Shown: positions 39,665-50,763 of the stretch, one piece after another
How positions within the stretch are numbered: the first letter of the stretch is position 1
How the letters are laid out: every line of letters begins with the position of its first letter
Source: Apteryx mantelli
Lineage: Eukaryota > Chordata > Aves > Apterygiformes > Apterygidae
Assembly: GCF_036417845.1 (NCBI RefSeq)
Contig: NC_089991.1
Coordinates: forward strand, 12,617,001 to 12,681,000
DNA length: 64,000 bases
Reading direction: 5' to 3'
The notes under the pieces: generated by a model
The model's input: the letters and a program-made list of their open reading frames with translations, nothing else
What the model was told of the DNA's origin: nothing
Database searches by the model: none
Made by a program: the position numbers and the translations under genes

Positions 39665-40381
39665 ATGGCCTGGATCAGCAATACCTCCTGGTTTAATCAT
39701 CTTGCGCTACAAGAACATTTTAGGAGATATTTAAACAGCACTGAGGATTATTTAGCCTTCCTGTGTGGGCCCAAACGGAGCCATCTGTTCTTGCCCATGG
39801 CTTTGGTGTACACTCTGATCTTTGTTGTTGGCGTGGTAGGAAACTTCCTAGTTTGCCTGGTAATCATCAAGCACCGGAACATGAAGACCCCTACCAACTA
39901 CTACCTCTTCAGCCTCGCTGTCTCAGACTTGCTTATGTTGTTTTTTGGGATGCCACTGGAAGTCTATGAGATGTGGAGCAACTACCCCTTTCTGTTTGGG
40001 CCCATAGGCTGCTATTTCAAGACAGCACTCTTTGAGACAGTGTGCTTTGCCTCCATCCTCAGCGTGACCACGGTCAGCGTGGAGAGATACGTTGCCATCC
40101 TCCATCCTTTCCGTGCCAAGCTAGAGAGCACTCGGAAGCGTGCGCTAAGGACTATCGTCGTGCTCTGGGTCCTCTCTGTCATCTTTGCCCTTCCCAACAC
40201 AAGTACCCATGGCATCATGTTGCAGTATTTCCCAAATGGCACCCTGGTCCCTGGCTCTGCTACCTGCACTGTAGTCAGGCCCATGTGGATCTACAACTGT
40301 ATTGTCCAGATTACTTCCTTTCTCTTCTATGTGCTGCCTATGGGGGTCATAAGTGTGCTGTACTATCTGATGGGGCTAAGA
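39665..40381 (+). CDS. NMUR2: NMUR2 coding exon 1 (N terminus through TM5)
   Basis: This exon encodes residues 1-239, from the extracellular N terminus through TM5. An in-frame TGA at 39641-39643 lies 24 nt upstream, and the ATG at 39665 is the first in-frame ATG after it, with G at -3 and G at +4, a good initiation context. The segment holds N-glycosylation sequons at N6, N24 and N191 (the last in ECL2), the sodium-site aspartate D88, the ERY motif at 140-142 and the disulfide cysteines C116 and C201. The exon ends after an Arg codon (phase 0) at a perfect donor, a|gtaagt. The open frame continues 96 nt into the intron before a stop, so the open frame alone overstates the exon. Confidence 0.95.
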
Positions 40382-43300
40382 GTAAGTCCTACTCAAATTG
40401 TGCTCAGTGTTTCCCTAGCTCATTCTCTTGTGTGTGTGTGCACGCGTGTGTGTTTGTGTGTGTGTCCATATGTCTTTTAACTGATTTAATCTTTTTCTTG
40501 CCCACCTGTCTTCCCAAAAAGGAAATTCAAATCAAATCCCTGAAAGTAGTGGATTAAACTCCTTCGTTGGTGTAATCTCATTCTAAAATGAATGTAGCTA
40601 TGTTGGGGAGCTATTTACCCGAGTTTTTTTTTTTTAATTACCATCACTGCTGCTGACATTTCAATGTTACTTTAACATCCAGTCCGTGTATTGATTCCAA
40701 CCTCACAGAGATTTGCACCTTTTCAGTAGGGACTAGAAGGAAATAGACCAAAAGGAAAATATGAAAAGAATGAAAAAGAGTAAGGTAGTGATTGAATCTT
40801 GTGTATTATTTGTTTTTCCTCTTCTTGTGACTGTAGAATTTCCATTTCATTCATTTTCCTCCTTCCCTGGAGAGTGTGATAATATTCAGTTGTTAAAAGT
40901 CACAAAGCTGTCATAAACTGAAATCTTGCCTTATTGCTGCAGCTAGCAATTTCAGCAATCATTTCTTTTATATAAGTATGGCACAGTTTCAACATAGATT
41001 AAGGCTACCTTGGAGTTCCTATCCATGCTCTCTTCAGAAAGTGGACTAGTTTCACAAAATGTCATCATTTAAATATAGGGATAAAACAAACACTATCATA
41101 GTATTATAAAGCTATGCAGCATGACACTGAAATGCACTGCTAATCATAGTGAGTCTCCAGGCAGCTCTACATAATCTCACAAACAGCCCAGCATATCCAC
41201 AGTGATGTTAAAGTAACCATTAGCCTGGCTGGAGGTCTCCCTCTGTCAAGCCATTGACATGAACTCAAGCTACAACCTTTGCCATAGACTCATTTCTTCT
41301 TTTTTCCCCCTGCTTTGTCATAAGTCATTATTTTATTAAATTGCAACTGCAGAGTTATTCTTACTAGTTATCTCTCCATGTATTATCACTCGAGTCTAAG
41401 TCGAGTCGAGAGAAACCTTATAGCGTCATCAAAACGACAGGAGGAAGGTGAAAAATACAGAAACGTCTCTACAGTTTATTATAGTATCAGAGCAGTGTAT
41501 TCTCTGTGGCTTTGGAGTACTCCTGGGATAAATGTTGAGACTGAAAACCACTGAAGGAAAACTAGGACTTTTAGTCAATCTGAGCAGACATTTATCACTA
41601 GATGTGCTACAAATCAGCTGAGCCTGTTCCTTAGGCAATACAGTTATGACTAAAAATGACAAAGAGAATAATGAAAAACATGGGAAGCTAAATTGCCCTA
41701 TAATTGAATATAATTTAATTTAAATATACTTCCCCTTTATGGGTTTTATGTATAAATAAGGCACTGAAAGAATGTCTCTTTGATCGAAGTAACAACATCC
41801 TTGAAGAAAAAAGCAGTTAATCAAAAATCATGAAACAAAACCACAGTGTAAAAGGAGAAAGAAAATGGCACAAACAGCATGATTTCATAAGATTCTTACT
41901 AGCCTAGACTGTTTTTTATCTTTCCCTTCAGCCAATATCTTTTCCCCTGCAATTAAATATTTTGTTTCTAGTTTCTTTCTGTTGAAAAAAGCATCACTCC
42001 AGAGTTGTTGGTTAATCAGCACTTCCCACTTCAACAAGCTGCATCCAATTATGCACCCTCCACAGACAATTCCAGTTATAATCAAAGCAAAAAAGTGTTT
42101 TTTGCCCTGATTATCCAAACATCGCCAAAGCACCAGAGCTCTTGCCTTAAGTAAATTGGGGAAGCATTTCAGGAACGATCAGATTTTTGTTCTTTAGGTC
42201 CATTCTTAGAAGTCTAGAAAAAGCTGCTGGGGAAAAAAAAATGGTGTATTTGATCTGTATGTGGCTGAATCTGTGCATATTGTGCATGCTGGCTCTCTGC
42301 AGGATGGAATATATAGGTTTTGTTTATCAGATGAATCGAATATCAGTTAGTCCAAACACTCAGGGCATGAAACGAGCTCCCTTCAAATCTATAGGAATTT
42401 TTCCAGTGATTACAACTGTCTTTCAGTGAGGCCTCTCAGCGTATTTTTGGATCACTGGTTTGTGCTTAATTGTGGGGAACCCTTTTAGGAAAATAAAGAA
42501 ACAATATTTTGCTAGAAGACAAAATAATGTTGAAATTGAACACAAACTGCAGGCTAAATATTGACACATTAAGAAGGGAGGAGTGGGGAATTGAAATATA
42601 AATTTGCTGTTAACATGCAGTCTGAGGTGCATAAAATTGGCGGCTTGTTTTCAACCTAAAGCTTCACTGTTTCCCTGGACTAGAACTGAAATTTAAGTAA
42701 ATTTTTTTTTCAATGAATTCTGAGTTTTCCCAAATTTTGACTTCTCAAACTATGGCTATGATAATTTGCAAAGCTTATTCTCAACATTGATAGGAGGAAA
42801 CTAAATCCTCTTACCACACTGTCATTCAGCACCATCTCTAGTTCAGAGAAGTGGCCTGCATATCCTAAATATTCTTGGTTTGAGATCTTTAAACGCAAGC
42901 CAGACATAATGCTCAAGGACAAAATGGCTGGTTGACCATTAGCACCGTGCAAATGGTCTTTTTGGCAGTGGTTTTATCCCCGTCAGGAAGCCCGTATGCG
43001 AAGTGGGGAGGTCATCTCCTGTCTAAGCTCTCCTTCTGTTTCCCTCCTTTTGCCAGTTGAAAGGAGACAAATCTTTGGAAGTGGAGGAAATGGCTGTGAA
43101 TGTTCAGAGACCATCCAGAAAATCAGTCACCAAGATGTTATGTAAGTAGTGGGGGCCTTCTGTATTTTATTGACCATGAACAAGAAGCTGCATGTACATC
43201 TCAGACAAGAGAAGAAAGTACATAAAATCTGTTTGGAGTTAATTCCTAAATTTGAAACACTCAGCAATTGGGTCTTGAAGGCTACCAAGCAACTCCAAGG

Positions 43301-46300
43301 GATCCAAGAGTCATGGATAGCTTCCTTTCAAAAAAAACCCCAAAAAACAAAAAACGCTTATTGCTGTTTTAACTGGAGTCTTACAAACCATGGGAGCAAA
43401 ACACAGAGGCTAAGAATCAAAAGGGGCATTTTACCCCCCCATTGTAGAGCCTGGGCAAACCTAAGTGGCAGGTATGTGGATGACAACTCTGTTACATCCC
43501 TCAGTCCACACCTGGCTTTTGCAGCCCTGTAGAATGAAGCCTTCTGTCTCAGAATACGAACACTCTTTTTTGCACGTTTCTTACAGAATGATGTACATCT
43601 GTTTTCTCATTAAACAAATAATTAATGAGAGGTCTATGGCCCTGCCCCAACTCCAGAAAGCATATGTTTCATAGGCCTGTAACATGTCCCACCCCAGGCT
43701 CTGCTCATGTCTCATACAGGTCCTCCCAATCAGCGTTCATCATCTACTGCTGACTTCACCGCCCAGACCTTCCCAAGAAAAAGTAGAGACGTAGGCAGAT
43801 TTGCACAATATACAACACCCTGGAGAATTTGTGCTCCAGCCACCGTTAAAGCACTTGCGTTGCTTCATAATTTAGGGCTGCCTTTAAGGCAAAGATCGCC
43901 TTGCTACTGAGATGGTGTTCATGCAGAAAACAAATCACCCTCAATACTTCATGCAACAGCATTCTTCTTTTAGGCAGTTTAAGTCACCTCCTGAACTAGG
44001 AACCTGCACTCTGAAGTCAGAATGAATTTCTGTCCCTGGTGACTGTGACCACAGATGTTAATAGGACCCAACTCTGGAATGGGTTTGCAAGAGTCCTCCC
44101 CAGAGTCGTCACAGGCCACGTTGTGCATGGAGGCAAACTTTTTCATGCTGAATAGTGCATCCAGCCAGACTCAGCATTGGAGGATGGCTCCCATGGGCTC
44201 ATCCTGTGCCATGTGATGTACAAATAGTGGCAGATGACATAAATCCTGTGGCACAAACTTTGCTTTCTCTACATGACAGACCCACAGTCCAAGTGGTTGC
44301 TGTGTATCAGGTACAAATAAATCCTCACATCTCACTGACAGTTTATTGGGTTCTGTACAAGCCACATTACCTGGCTGTTGCCTGCTCCATCCAAAGCTCA
44401 TTGTGTGCCTGTGTATTGATTTATCAAATACAGAGATCAGTATAAAGTTTATTCTTTTAGATGGAAATATGCTTTTCAGTTAGCACTACAGAGAGGCAGA
44501 AGGGATGGCACAGGTTTTGAAACAGTAAATAAAATTGTATCTCTAGTCTTTCATCTAGCTTTCTAAACCATCTCTGCTCAGTGCAAGCTAACAAGCCATA
44601 TCATTCCATAACTGACTGTTTTTCTTCTCCCCTTTCTCCACGCTAGTTGTTCTCGTGATGGTTTTTGCTATTTGCTGGGCTCCATTCCATATAGATCGGC
44701 TCTTCTTCAGCTTTGTTGTGGAATGGACTGAGCCTCTGGCTAATATATTCAACTTAATCCATGTGGTATCAGGTAAAACTTTCTTCTTCCACTTGCTTTG
44801 GGGCTGGAAAAACAGTATTTGTGAGCGGCTTACCTGAATATGTAGTCATTTTAATTTTAGGTGACCACAGATTATACAGGTAAATTAAAGGCCAAACACT
44901 GTTTCATGATGATATTCCTTAGAATTTTCCACTAGTCGTCATTGAACATTTTTTTCCAAAATACACAATGGGTTGTCTAAAGAGTTCAAAGAATCCCAGC
45001 TGTGGGAATGCCTTTTCTCCAAAGTGATTGACACAAAATGTCAACAGATAGCAATGGATGACATCCCTTGAGCTGTGTGCCACATGGTCCCCCAGTTACC
45101 ACCCATCCTACTAGGCTCCCTGCCCAGTGTTGCTATGTATATTGTTAAAAAAGCAAATAAAGTGGAGCTGGATAACACTAGTTGCACCATCCATTCAGGT
45201 AGCATCTATTAGCCACATGGCAAAGTGCAAAAGGTGAAAGACCTGCTCTCCAAGAAACTGTTCAGTGGACGTAGCTAGAGCAAAATAGACATAAAATTAC
45301 CAGCAGCATCCACTAGCACTGGAGTATGTTCCTGGGGCATGCACAGAAAAGCTTCTTAGGGTTTGGTAGCCAGTGACCAGAACTGTGCCTTAAATAAAAA
45401 CTGCATTCAAGTTCCTGCAGCTTTCACTCTGGGTATATTGTCCAATATAGTTGTTTGGTTAGTCACAAAGAATGAAAAAAAGGGATATCACACATCATTA
45501 CCAGCTGCTTTTCCTCCTTAAAAATGTTCACAAATGAACACTGCTGCCATTCAAGTGCTTCTAATGAATACACAGCAGCAGGCACTGTCTTCTAGTCGGT
45601 TTCTCAGAAAAACAGGGAACTTTACCAAAACAGCAAGCCTTACATACTGCCCAGAACCAAATGATACACCAAATGTTTATACTATTGCCAACCATAAAAT
45701 TATTTTCAGGAATATTATTTTCCGGTTGCCATGGGAAAACAATAAATGTGACTGTTTTGTAGCTCCGACAGAGCCAAATAATCCTGTGCAATTGTGCTGG
45801 TGTGTTGTTACAAATTAGCACTCCTTGGCTGGAAGTTATCATCTAACAGCTCTGATGAGAAGGGCACCAGCCGTTCAAATCAGTCCTGCGGGAATCAGGG
45901 CTTGGCTAGAGGCTGGTCAGTAGACCTCAGCAGACAGCTAGTTCCTGAACAGCTGGTAATGATGGGCTCCATTTAATACTCTATCACTTTCCTTTCCCTG
46001 GGTGCTGCAGTGTCTCATCTTGTCTTGGCAAGAGATCCCTCTTCCTCTACCTGGACGGTTGCAGGCAGAGATGCAGTGGTCTCTGCCTCCATCCTTGCAC
46101 CCAAACATGGTGAGGCAGTACCGACAATGAAGAGATTTTTCTCATCTGAGATCGTTCCACCCACAAATGAGGTCTGTCTCTCCCTCTCTCCCCCCACTCT
46201 TGCTCTCCTAGGTGTTTTCTTCTATCTGAGCTCTGCCGTGAACCCCATCATTTACAATCTTTTGTCCCAGCGCTTCAGGATGGCTTTCCTCAGTGTGATC

Positions 46301-46471
46301 TCTCCTCAGTGCAAGCACTGGGCCCCTAAACATCCCACCAGCAAGATTCCCGCCCAGCAGAGCATCTTCATGGTTGAGAACCACAATCTGGCAGACTCTG
46401 CTGAAGACACAGGTCTCCCTGGCACCTACAGGAACTCTGTCAGCAGTTCTCAGCTCTCCACTGGCCTATGA
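39665..46471 (+). CDS. NMUR2: Neuromedin U receptor 2, complete four-exon coding region
   Basis: The gene encodes a plasma-membrane class A GPCR for the neuropeptides neuromedin U and neuromedin S. The family couples mainly through Gq and, for NMUR2, is known for central roles in feeding, stress and pain. Joining the four exons gives 395 residues; human NMUR2 is about 415 as I recall. What I see: possible N-glycosylation sites at N6 and N24, TM1 about 44-68, TM2 about 78-102 with D88, TM3 about 115-146 ending in ERY 140-142, a C116-C201 disulfide pair, TM4 about 160-177, TM5 about 207-236, TM6 about 262-290 with CWAP 277-280, TM7 about 298-324 ending in NPIIY 320-324, then helix 8 and a Ser-rich tail. 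E124 and R285 align with the TM3 acid and TM6 arginine that I recall as contacts for the amidated peptide end. I chose NMUR2 over NMUR1 because exon 1 and TM6 match NMUR2 nearly residue for residue from memory. There is no frameshift or premature stop. Confidence 0.96.
40382..43056 (+). other. NMUR2: NMUR2 intron 1
   Basis: This is a 2675-bp phase-0 intron with donor gtaagt and acceptor tgccag. About 50 nt inside the donor lies a TG repeat. The rest is AT-rich, with a poly-T run near 40625 and an isolated CpG-rich cluster of cgagtc units at 41388-41440. No other exon or transposable element is recognisable in it. Confidence 0.85.
40429..40465 (+). repeat. (TG)n microsatellite in NMUR2 intron 1
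   Basis: This is a 37-nt imperfect TG repeat with cacgcg and tt interruptions, 48 nt downstream of the exon 1 donor. As RNA it gives UG repeats, the known binding sequence of TDP-43 and CELF proteins. Confidence 0.9.
43057..43141 (+). CDS. NMUR2: NMUR2 coding exon 2 (third intracellular loop)
   Basis: This 85-nt exon was found by reading for the continuation of NMUR2 after TM5. It begins after a pyrimidine-rich tract ending in tgccag and ends at a perfect donor, t|gtaagt. It encodes residues 240-267, starting [11 protein letters not shown] and ending SRKSVTKML, plus the first base of F268. That is the third intracellular loop and the cytoplasmic start of TM6, the region that contacts the G protein. 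Its length equals that of the human loop segment as I recall it. It is far too short to stand out as an open frame, so identification rests on homology and splice-phase agreement. Confidence 0.93.
43142..44646 (+). other. NMUR2: NMUR2 intron 2
   Basis: This is a 1505-bp phase-1 intron, gtaagt to cgctag. It contains an A/C simple-sequence patch at 43330-43355. The frame at 43149-43532 is chance reading through it and shows no domain. I recognise no transposon. Confidence 0.85.
43330..43355. repeat. A-rich/AC simple sequence in intron 2
   Basis: Runs of A broken by single or multiple C. Confidence 0.75.
44647..44772 (+). CDS. NMUR2: NMUR2 coding exon 3 (TM6, ECL3, start of TM7)
   Basis: This 126-nt exon runs from the acceptor cgctag to the donor tcag|gtaaaa. 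It completes F268 and encodes residues up to S309 plus the first base of G310. It carries TM6 with the CWAP toggle-switch motif (277-280), the HIDR stretch containing R285, ECL3 and the first turns of TM7 (FNLIHVVS). The donor is weaker than those of exons 1 and 2 because it has gtaaaa instead of gtaagt. Confidence 0.93.
44773..46211 (+). other. NMUR2: NMUR2 intron 3
   Basis: This is a 1439-bp phase-1 intron, gtaaaa to cctag, with a strong CT-rich tract before exon 4. The last 201 nt are open in the exon 4 frame and are preceded by a credible alternative acceptor ending at 46010. Confidence 0.85.
46212..46471 (+). CDS. NMUR2: NMUR2 coding exon 4 (TM7, helix 8, C-terminal tail)
   Basis: The exon starts after a long pyrimidine tract ending in cctag and completes G310. 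It then encodes [17 protein letters not shown], which is TM7 with the NPxxY motif at 320-324, followed by amphipathic helix 8 and a tail ending at L395 with TGA at 46469-46471. C343 just after helix 8 could be palmitoylated. The tail ends in a Ser/Thr cluster (385-393) of the kind GRKs phosphorylate for arrestin binding. The tail is clearly less like the human receptor than the helices are, which is normal for this family. Confidence 0.94.
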
Positions 46472-47258
46472 CCTTCCATGTTGCCAGCCAGGTGGCAGAG
46501 AAGTGAAGGAAAATAACTTTATGAAACAAAGAGACACTCTTAAAAGATTGATTTCAGCAAGAAGAGCTCACAGGCTGCATCTTGTCTGGTTGAATGAATG
46601 ACAAGACTGTAATTAGCAGGTGACTGACAGTCATTGTATTACCCTCAAGCTAATAGGAGGGCTGGAAATTTCAGTTTGCTGACTGTAAACTCTTCCAGTG
46701 AAGAGCTTCTTTACACAAATGGCAAAAACACTCCCAATGTTACCAGCACTGGAGAGAGACACTGCTTATCCAACCTTACCGAATAACTTTTTATGCACCA
46801 GCCTAAACATCAGATTTTACTCAGCTTGACATGGGGCAGTTTTCTGCACAAGCCCTGAATGCCCGCCTCTGACTTTATGCAAGCTAGTGCCGTTTCTCTC
46901 ATGATCTTCTTGAGGTATGGCTATTGAAAGATCCTTTTGGCAATATGAGCAAGCCAACATGAATGAGAAAAGCTCTGAGCTGGGCTGAAACCATCTGACA
47001 CCAGCACCAGCAATAGCTAATACCCACCCACTGGTGGGTTATTTTTTAAAAGTCTGAAAGTCACTGCCAAGTCTCCTCATACTATTGCTGACAATATCCA
47101 CGCAGTGCTGAAATGGCACGTGCACACCACAAACTCATCTCCATTACCTTGGAAACAACCATTACTGGGGGCTGAGTATGTCCCTAGTGTGACTTGTTTG
47201 CCTGAAAAGGAGCTAGAGCAGGATATCTGCTGAGGGCAGATACCCGGATGGGATAAGG

Positions 47259-47278
47259 CCTTTCCCACATGGGAAAGG
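47259..47278. repeat. NMUR2: 9-bp perfect inverted repeat, 2-nt centre, in NMUR2 3'UTR
   Basis: CCTTTCCCA and TGGGAAAGG flank a central CA. The pairing extends two further positions outward as RNA if a G-U pair is allowed. Confidence 0.85.
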
Positions 47279-47711
47279 TCTGCATCTCCTGGGAGAACAC
47301 AGGTCTGAAGACACAAGGCATTTCCATCCATGTGAATCATTGCCTCCCTGCAATCAGCTCTTTTCCCACACTGCTACTTTGTCCTGTGCGTTGGACAGTT
47401 GTATCAGTGTCCATCTGCCTGAGCTGAATCTGACCATACACAAATGGTCTGTGTTAGGTCACTGCTAGGCCCCACGTCCTGCAATTTCCAACAGCTTCCT
47501 ATTACTGTTTGAACTTCAGTTTCTCATGTATTGCCTCTGCTGGTGAATCCTTGTGGTTATGCTTCAGCAAAATTCACACCTGCTCACACCAGGTGGATTA
47601 GAGGTCAGAGATTTATGTGGAGCTAGCAACCACCAGGAAACAGCTTAAAAAGCATTCACAACAAATGCAATTTCTAAATGCCTGCAGGATCAGGAAAGTT
47701 GATACAAAGGC

Positions 47712-47717
47712 AATAAA
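47712..47717 (+). terminator. Candidate polyadenylation signal AATAAA
   Basis: This is the first AATAAA after the NMUR2 stop codon, 1.24 kb downstream. The following 50 nt are T-rich with TG-containing elements, as expected of a downstream element. No transcript evidence is available. Confidence 0.45.
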
Positions 47718-48149
47718 AATTTAGAGTTTTACAGTGATTTTGCATCTGATGAATTCAGTTTTTGCCTCAAAGCACAATGTAAGATCTGGGAAACTCTCCT
47801 GGGTCCCAGTTTTGCACACAGATCCTGAAGACAGCACACTTAAATCCACACTCACCACATCCTGAGATCCACTGATTGCAAGGTCAGGACCCTGCAGAGT
47901 TTTGTAAAGGGTGGTCAAGGTGAATCCTTTACATGAGAGAGAATTTTGTAGACTTCTGTGTCTTGAGTCTCAAAGCACATTTGTTGCATTTCAGAGATGT
48001 GTCTCTTGTGCATATATTGGGCCAGGCTAAGCCACCATGCTGAGCTCAGGCTTGGCACACACTTCCACAGAAAATCATCTGATGTGTGTTGTCAAGGGGC
48101 TGGAACTTACTTACGTAGTCAGAGTACACAAAGTTATCACAGTGAATAA

Positions 48150-48183
48150 GGACATTAGTTTCTGAAGGACATTAGTGTCTGAA
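48150..48183 (+). repeat. 17-bp tandem duplication
   Basis: ggacattagtttctgaa (48150-48166) is followed directly by ggacattagtgtctgaa (48167-48183), with one mismatch. Confidence 0.85.
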
Positions 48184-49520
48184 AGATGGCAAACTGTATT
48201 AAAGGCTTACTCCAGTCTGTAGTACTGGGGATCCAGATGACATTTATCATCATAGGAGGAATGGGTTATATTCTTGTTCTAATGGACTCGTTTCCCAAAA
48301 GTCTCTTATTTTGGCCTCCATCTGATGCAGATTCCTAGACAAGGTGAGACCTGGGGTCTCATCCCAGCTGGTAACTCCTCTTTTCCTACAGCTCAAGGTG
48401 AACTTTAGCCCATGTTTTCTGTCAGACCCATTTTACTAGCTGCAATCTGGAGAAACAAGTCATGGAAAAGGTAACAAACATGCACAAGGCCTTGAAGAGA
48501 AAAGGTAATCCCTGCTCCCTGAAGACATAGCTGAAATACTTTACCACCCTCAAGTGGACACTCGAGCGAGTTCAGTGGTGTTTACATCTGTAACCAGTTT
48601 TGTATTATCAGCTTCCCTCTACTAGTCATTAAAGTGCATTTTCCCTCTCGACTTGATGTGCCTGTCATGCCTCGCTACCTGCGAGCTGCTGCAGTCCCTG
48701 CTCGCTCTCCCAGCCATCGCAGGAGACCACGCTCTGTGCTGTGACCAATGAGCTCGGGACAGCCTTGGGCAGGCACTGATTAGGTTTTTCCTGCTCATCC
48801 TGTCCCTCACTTGCGAGACCCTCAAACTGATGCCAGGAGAATTGTCTTCCTTATCCTAGCTGTGCACCACTAAGAGCAAGTCATCTCCTCTGCTATCTTA
48901 GATACCTGGCCAAAGCAGTAAACAAATGGCATAGTCTGACATACGCACTCCTCCATCATATCACACAGATATTCCTGCGCAAAGTTTCATGGCTCTTAGA
49001 ATGCATGTTAGCATTTAGGACGACACAGGGGCATGTGTTGGTGCACAGAGTCGTCCGTGAGTGCTGCAGCCCTATTCTCCTTCCTTCTTTATGGAAGAAT
49101 TGCAACCTTGGCCACAGAGCTTGAGGGTTTTAAATGCACCTCTGATTTACAGATGAGGACAGAGAGCTGCAGTCAAGGTTTGAATGTGAAGCTATAGGGT
49201 GAAGATTTTGTATGATCATAAAGAAAATGGCCCAAGTTTTGTTGCTAGTGAAGACAAGGGGCTTTGTAAGGGAGAGGAAGCAGTGGGGGGAAAAGCATAG
49301 ATTAAGGGGCAAATGGCCAGGAATTCACCCCCAGTTTGAACAAAATAACATGTAAAAAAAAATTTATTTTAAAAGCTTTTTTTAGCACATTAACTTAGGA
49401 TCAGTCAAAAGAAATCATACTTGTAACCAAAAATTGCTGAGCTTTTTTGGCCAAACACCAAAAGGAAAGTTGAAAACACTTTCTCTTGCACCACATCAAA
49501 CTTTCTATGAAAATATTATT

Positions 49521-49530
49521 GGGGGGGGGG
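49521..49530. repeat. G10 homopolymer
   Basis: Ten consecutive G in an AT-rich context; prone to slippage and sequencing error. Confidence 0.9.
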
Positions 49531-50763
49531 TGTCAAAATGCCATTCTGTTAAAAATAAAATAAATGAAATGAAAAAATGTGGGCTGGTTTGAGGTGCAGT
49601 ACAGTGAATTCAGTTCCCTGAGATGGCACAACTCAGTAGCCCCTTTGGTCCTGACTCCCCTCACCTGCATCTGCAAGGTAGCTTTTCGAGTCACGCATTT
49701 GCAGCATTACACAGATGCTTTCTACAATCCAGTGTTTCTTAAGCAGATGTGAGAAGTAAGTTTGCAGAGTATTCATCCACAAGAAGTAGGTGACAGCCAT
49801 GAAGTTTTTCTTCCCAAAAGGTCAGTGCTTTAGTGTGTTATTTATACTCTGCTTTGGTATTTACCTGGCTGGTTTTTGGGAGCTGGCCACAAATATGATA
49901 ATACTGGGAAGATGGATAGATATGTCAGAAAAGCCTACAAAATTCTTTTACTTATATATTCAGCAGCTTTCATAGCCAAGTGCTGAAAAACATTGGCAAC
50001 TGGCCAAGAGAAACTCCAGTTGCAAGGTGAGAACAACTCACTTTTTCCCCCAAAGAGGTTTGGTGTGATGAAAATATATTTATTTGAAATCAACCATGAC
50101 TTCCTAGGCAGAATTGTCTATTGATTTATTTCTCTGCCTCTCTTTCCCTCTGGGGAGCATGCAAGTGTGTGAGCAGAAAGCGTGAAGTGCAGGGGCAATA
50201 CTCCAGCACTGTGAACAAAACATGGTTTGAAATGTACTGCAAGGAAACACTTAAAGGAGGGAAGAACTGCTTGCGCTGCCGATGAATGATACTCAGATCT
50301 AATGCCAGGTTTGGTATTGAAAAAAACATCATGACATCAAGCAGACAATTCTGTTAAGCTTATATAAAGAACCTTTTGGAAACTACTGTGTTTTCATGTG
50401 TTTAAGCCATGGCTTATCTGTAAAGCTAAACATACACTTTAGCACCAGAACTGGTTTTATGCATCTGTATAAAATGAAGATAAATTTACTAGGGCCCCTC
50501 TCCCTATAGCTGGTCTATCATCCAGCAATCCTTGTGCCTCTGGTCTCTCTGCTGTCTCCCTCTCATTTCACATGAGTAGCTGAAGATAGAGATTACTTGG
50601 AGGTTCAGCTAGCACCAAGTGCAGGATACCCAAGGACGGACTTACTACCAAACCCAGTACTTTAAAAAGATGCAGATCATGCCAGCTGTACTTTATATGC
50701 ATGAAAATACAGCACTAATCCCAGTTTAGTTTGTTGCATCCAATTGCTCCATAAGACTGTTTC

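Larger units (their letters stand above)
46472..47735 (+). other. NMUR2: NMUR2 probable 3' untranslated region
   Basis: The stretch runs from the stop codon to just beyond the first canonical AATAAA on this strand (47712-47717), which has T/G-rich sequence after it. No open frame of interest is present. It contains a 9-bp perfect inverted repeat with a 2-nt loop at 47259-47278. The 3' end is inferred from the signal, and alternative polyadenylation cannot be excluded. Confidence 0.45.

Noticed and set aside
40042..40557. 171-codon open frame on the + strand overlapping NMUR2 exon 1
   Set aside because: It is a shifted-frame shadow of the receptor exon (also mirrored on the minus strand at 40012-40284). 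The sequence has no domain and runs through the intron 1 donor and TG repeat.
42825..42833. TTCAGCACC, the left half of a REST/RE1 neuronal silencer, in intron 1
   Set aside because: The right half (GGACAGCGCC) is absent at any accepted spacing, so a half-site alone is not good evidence.
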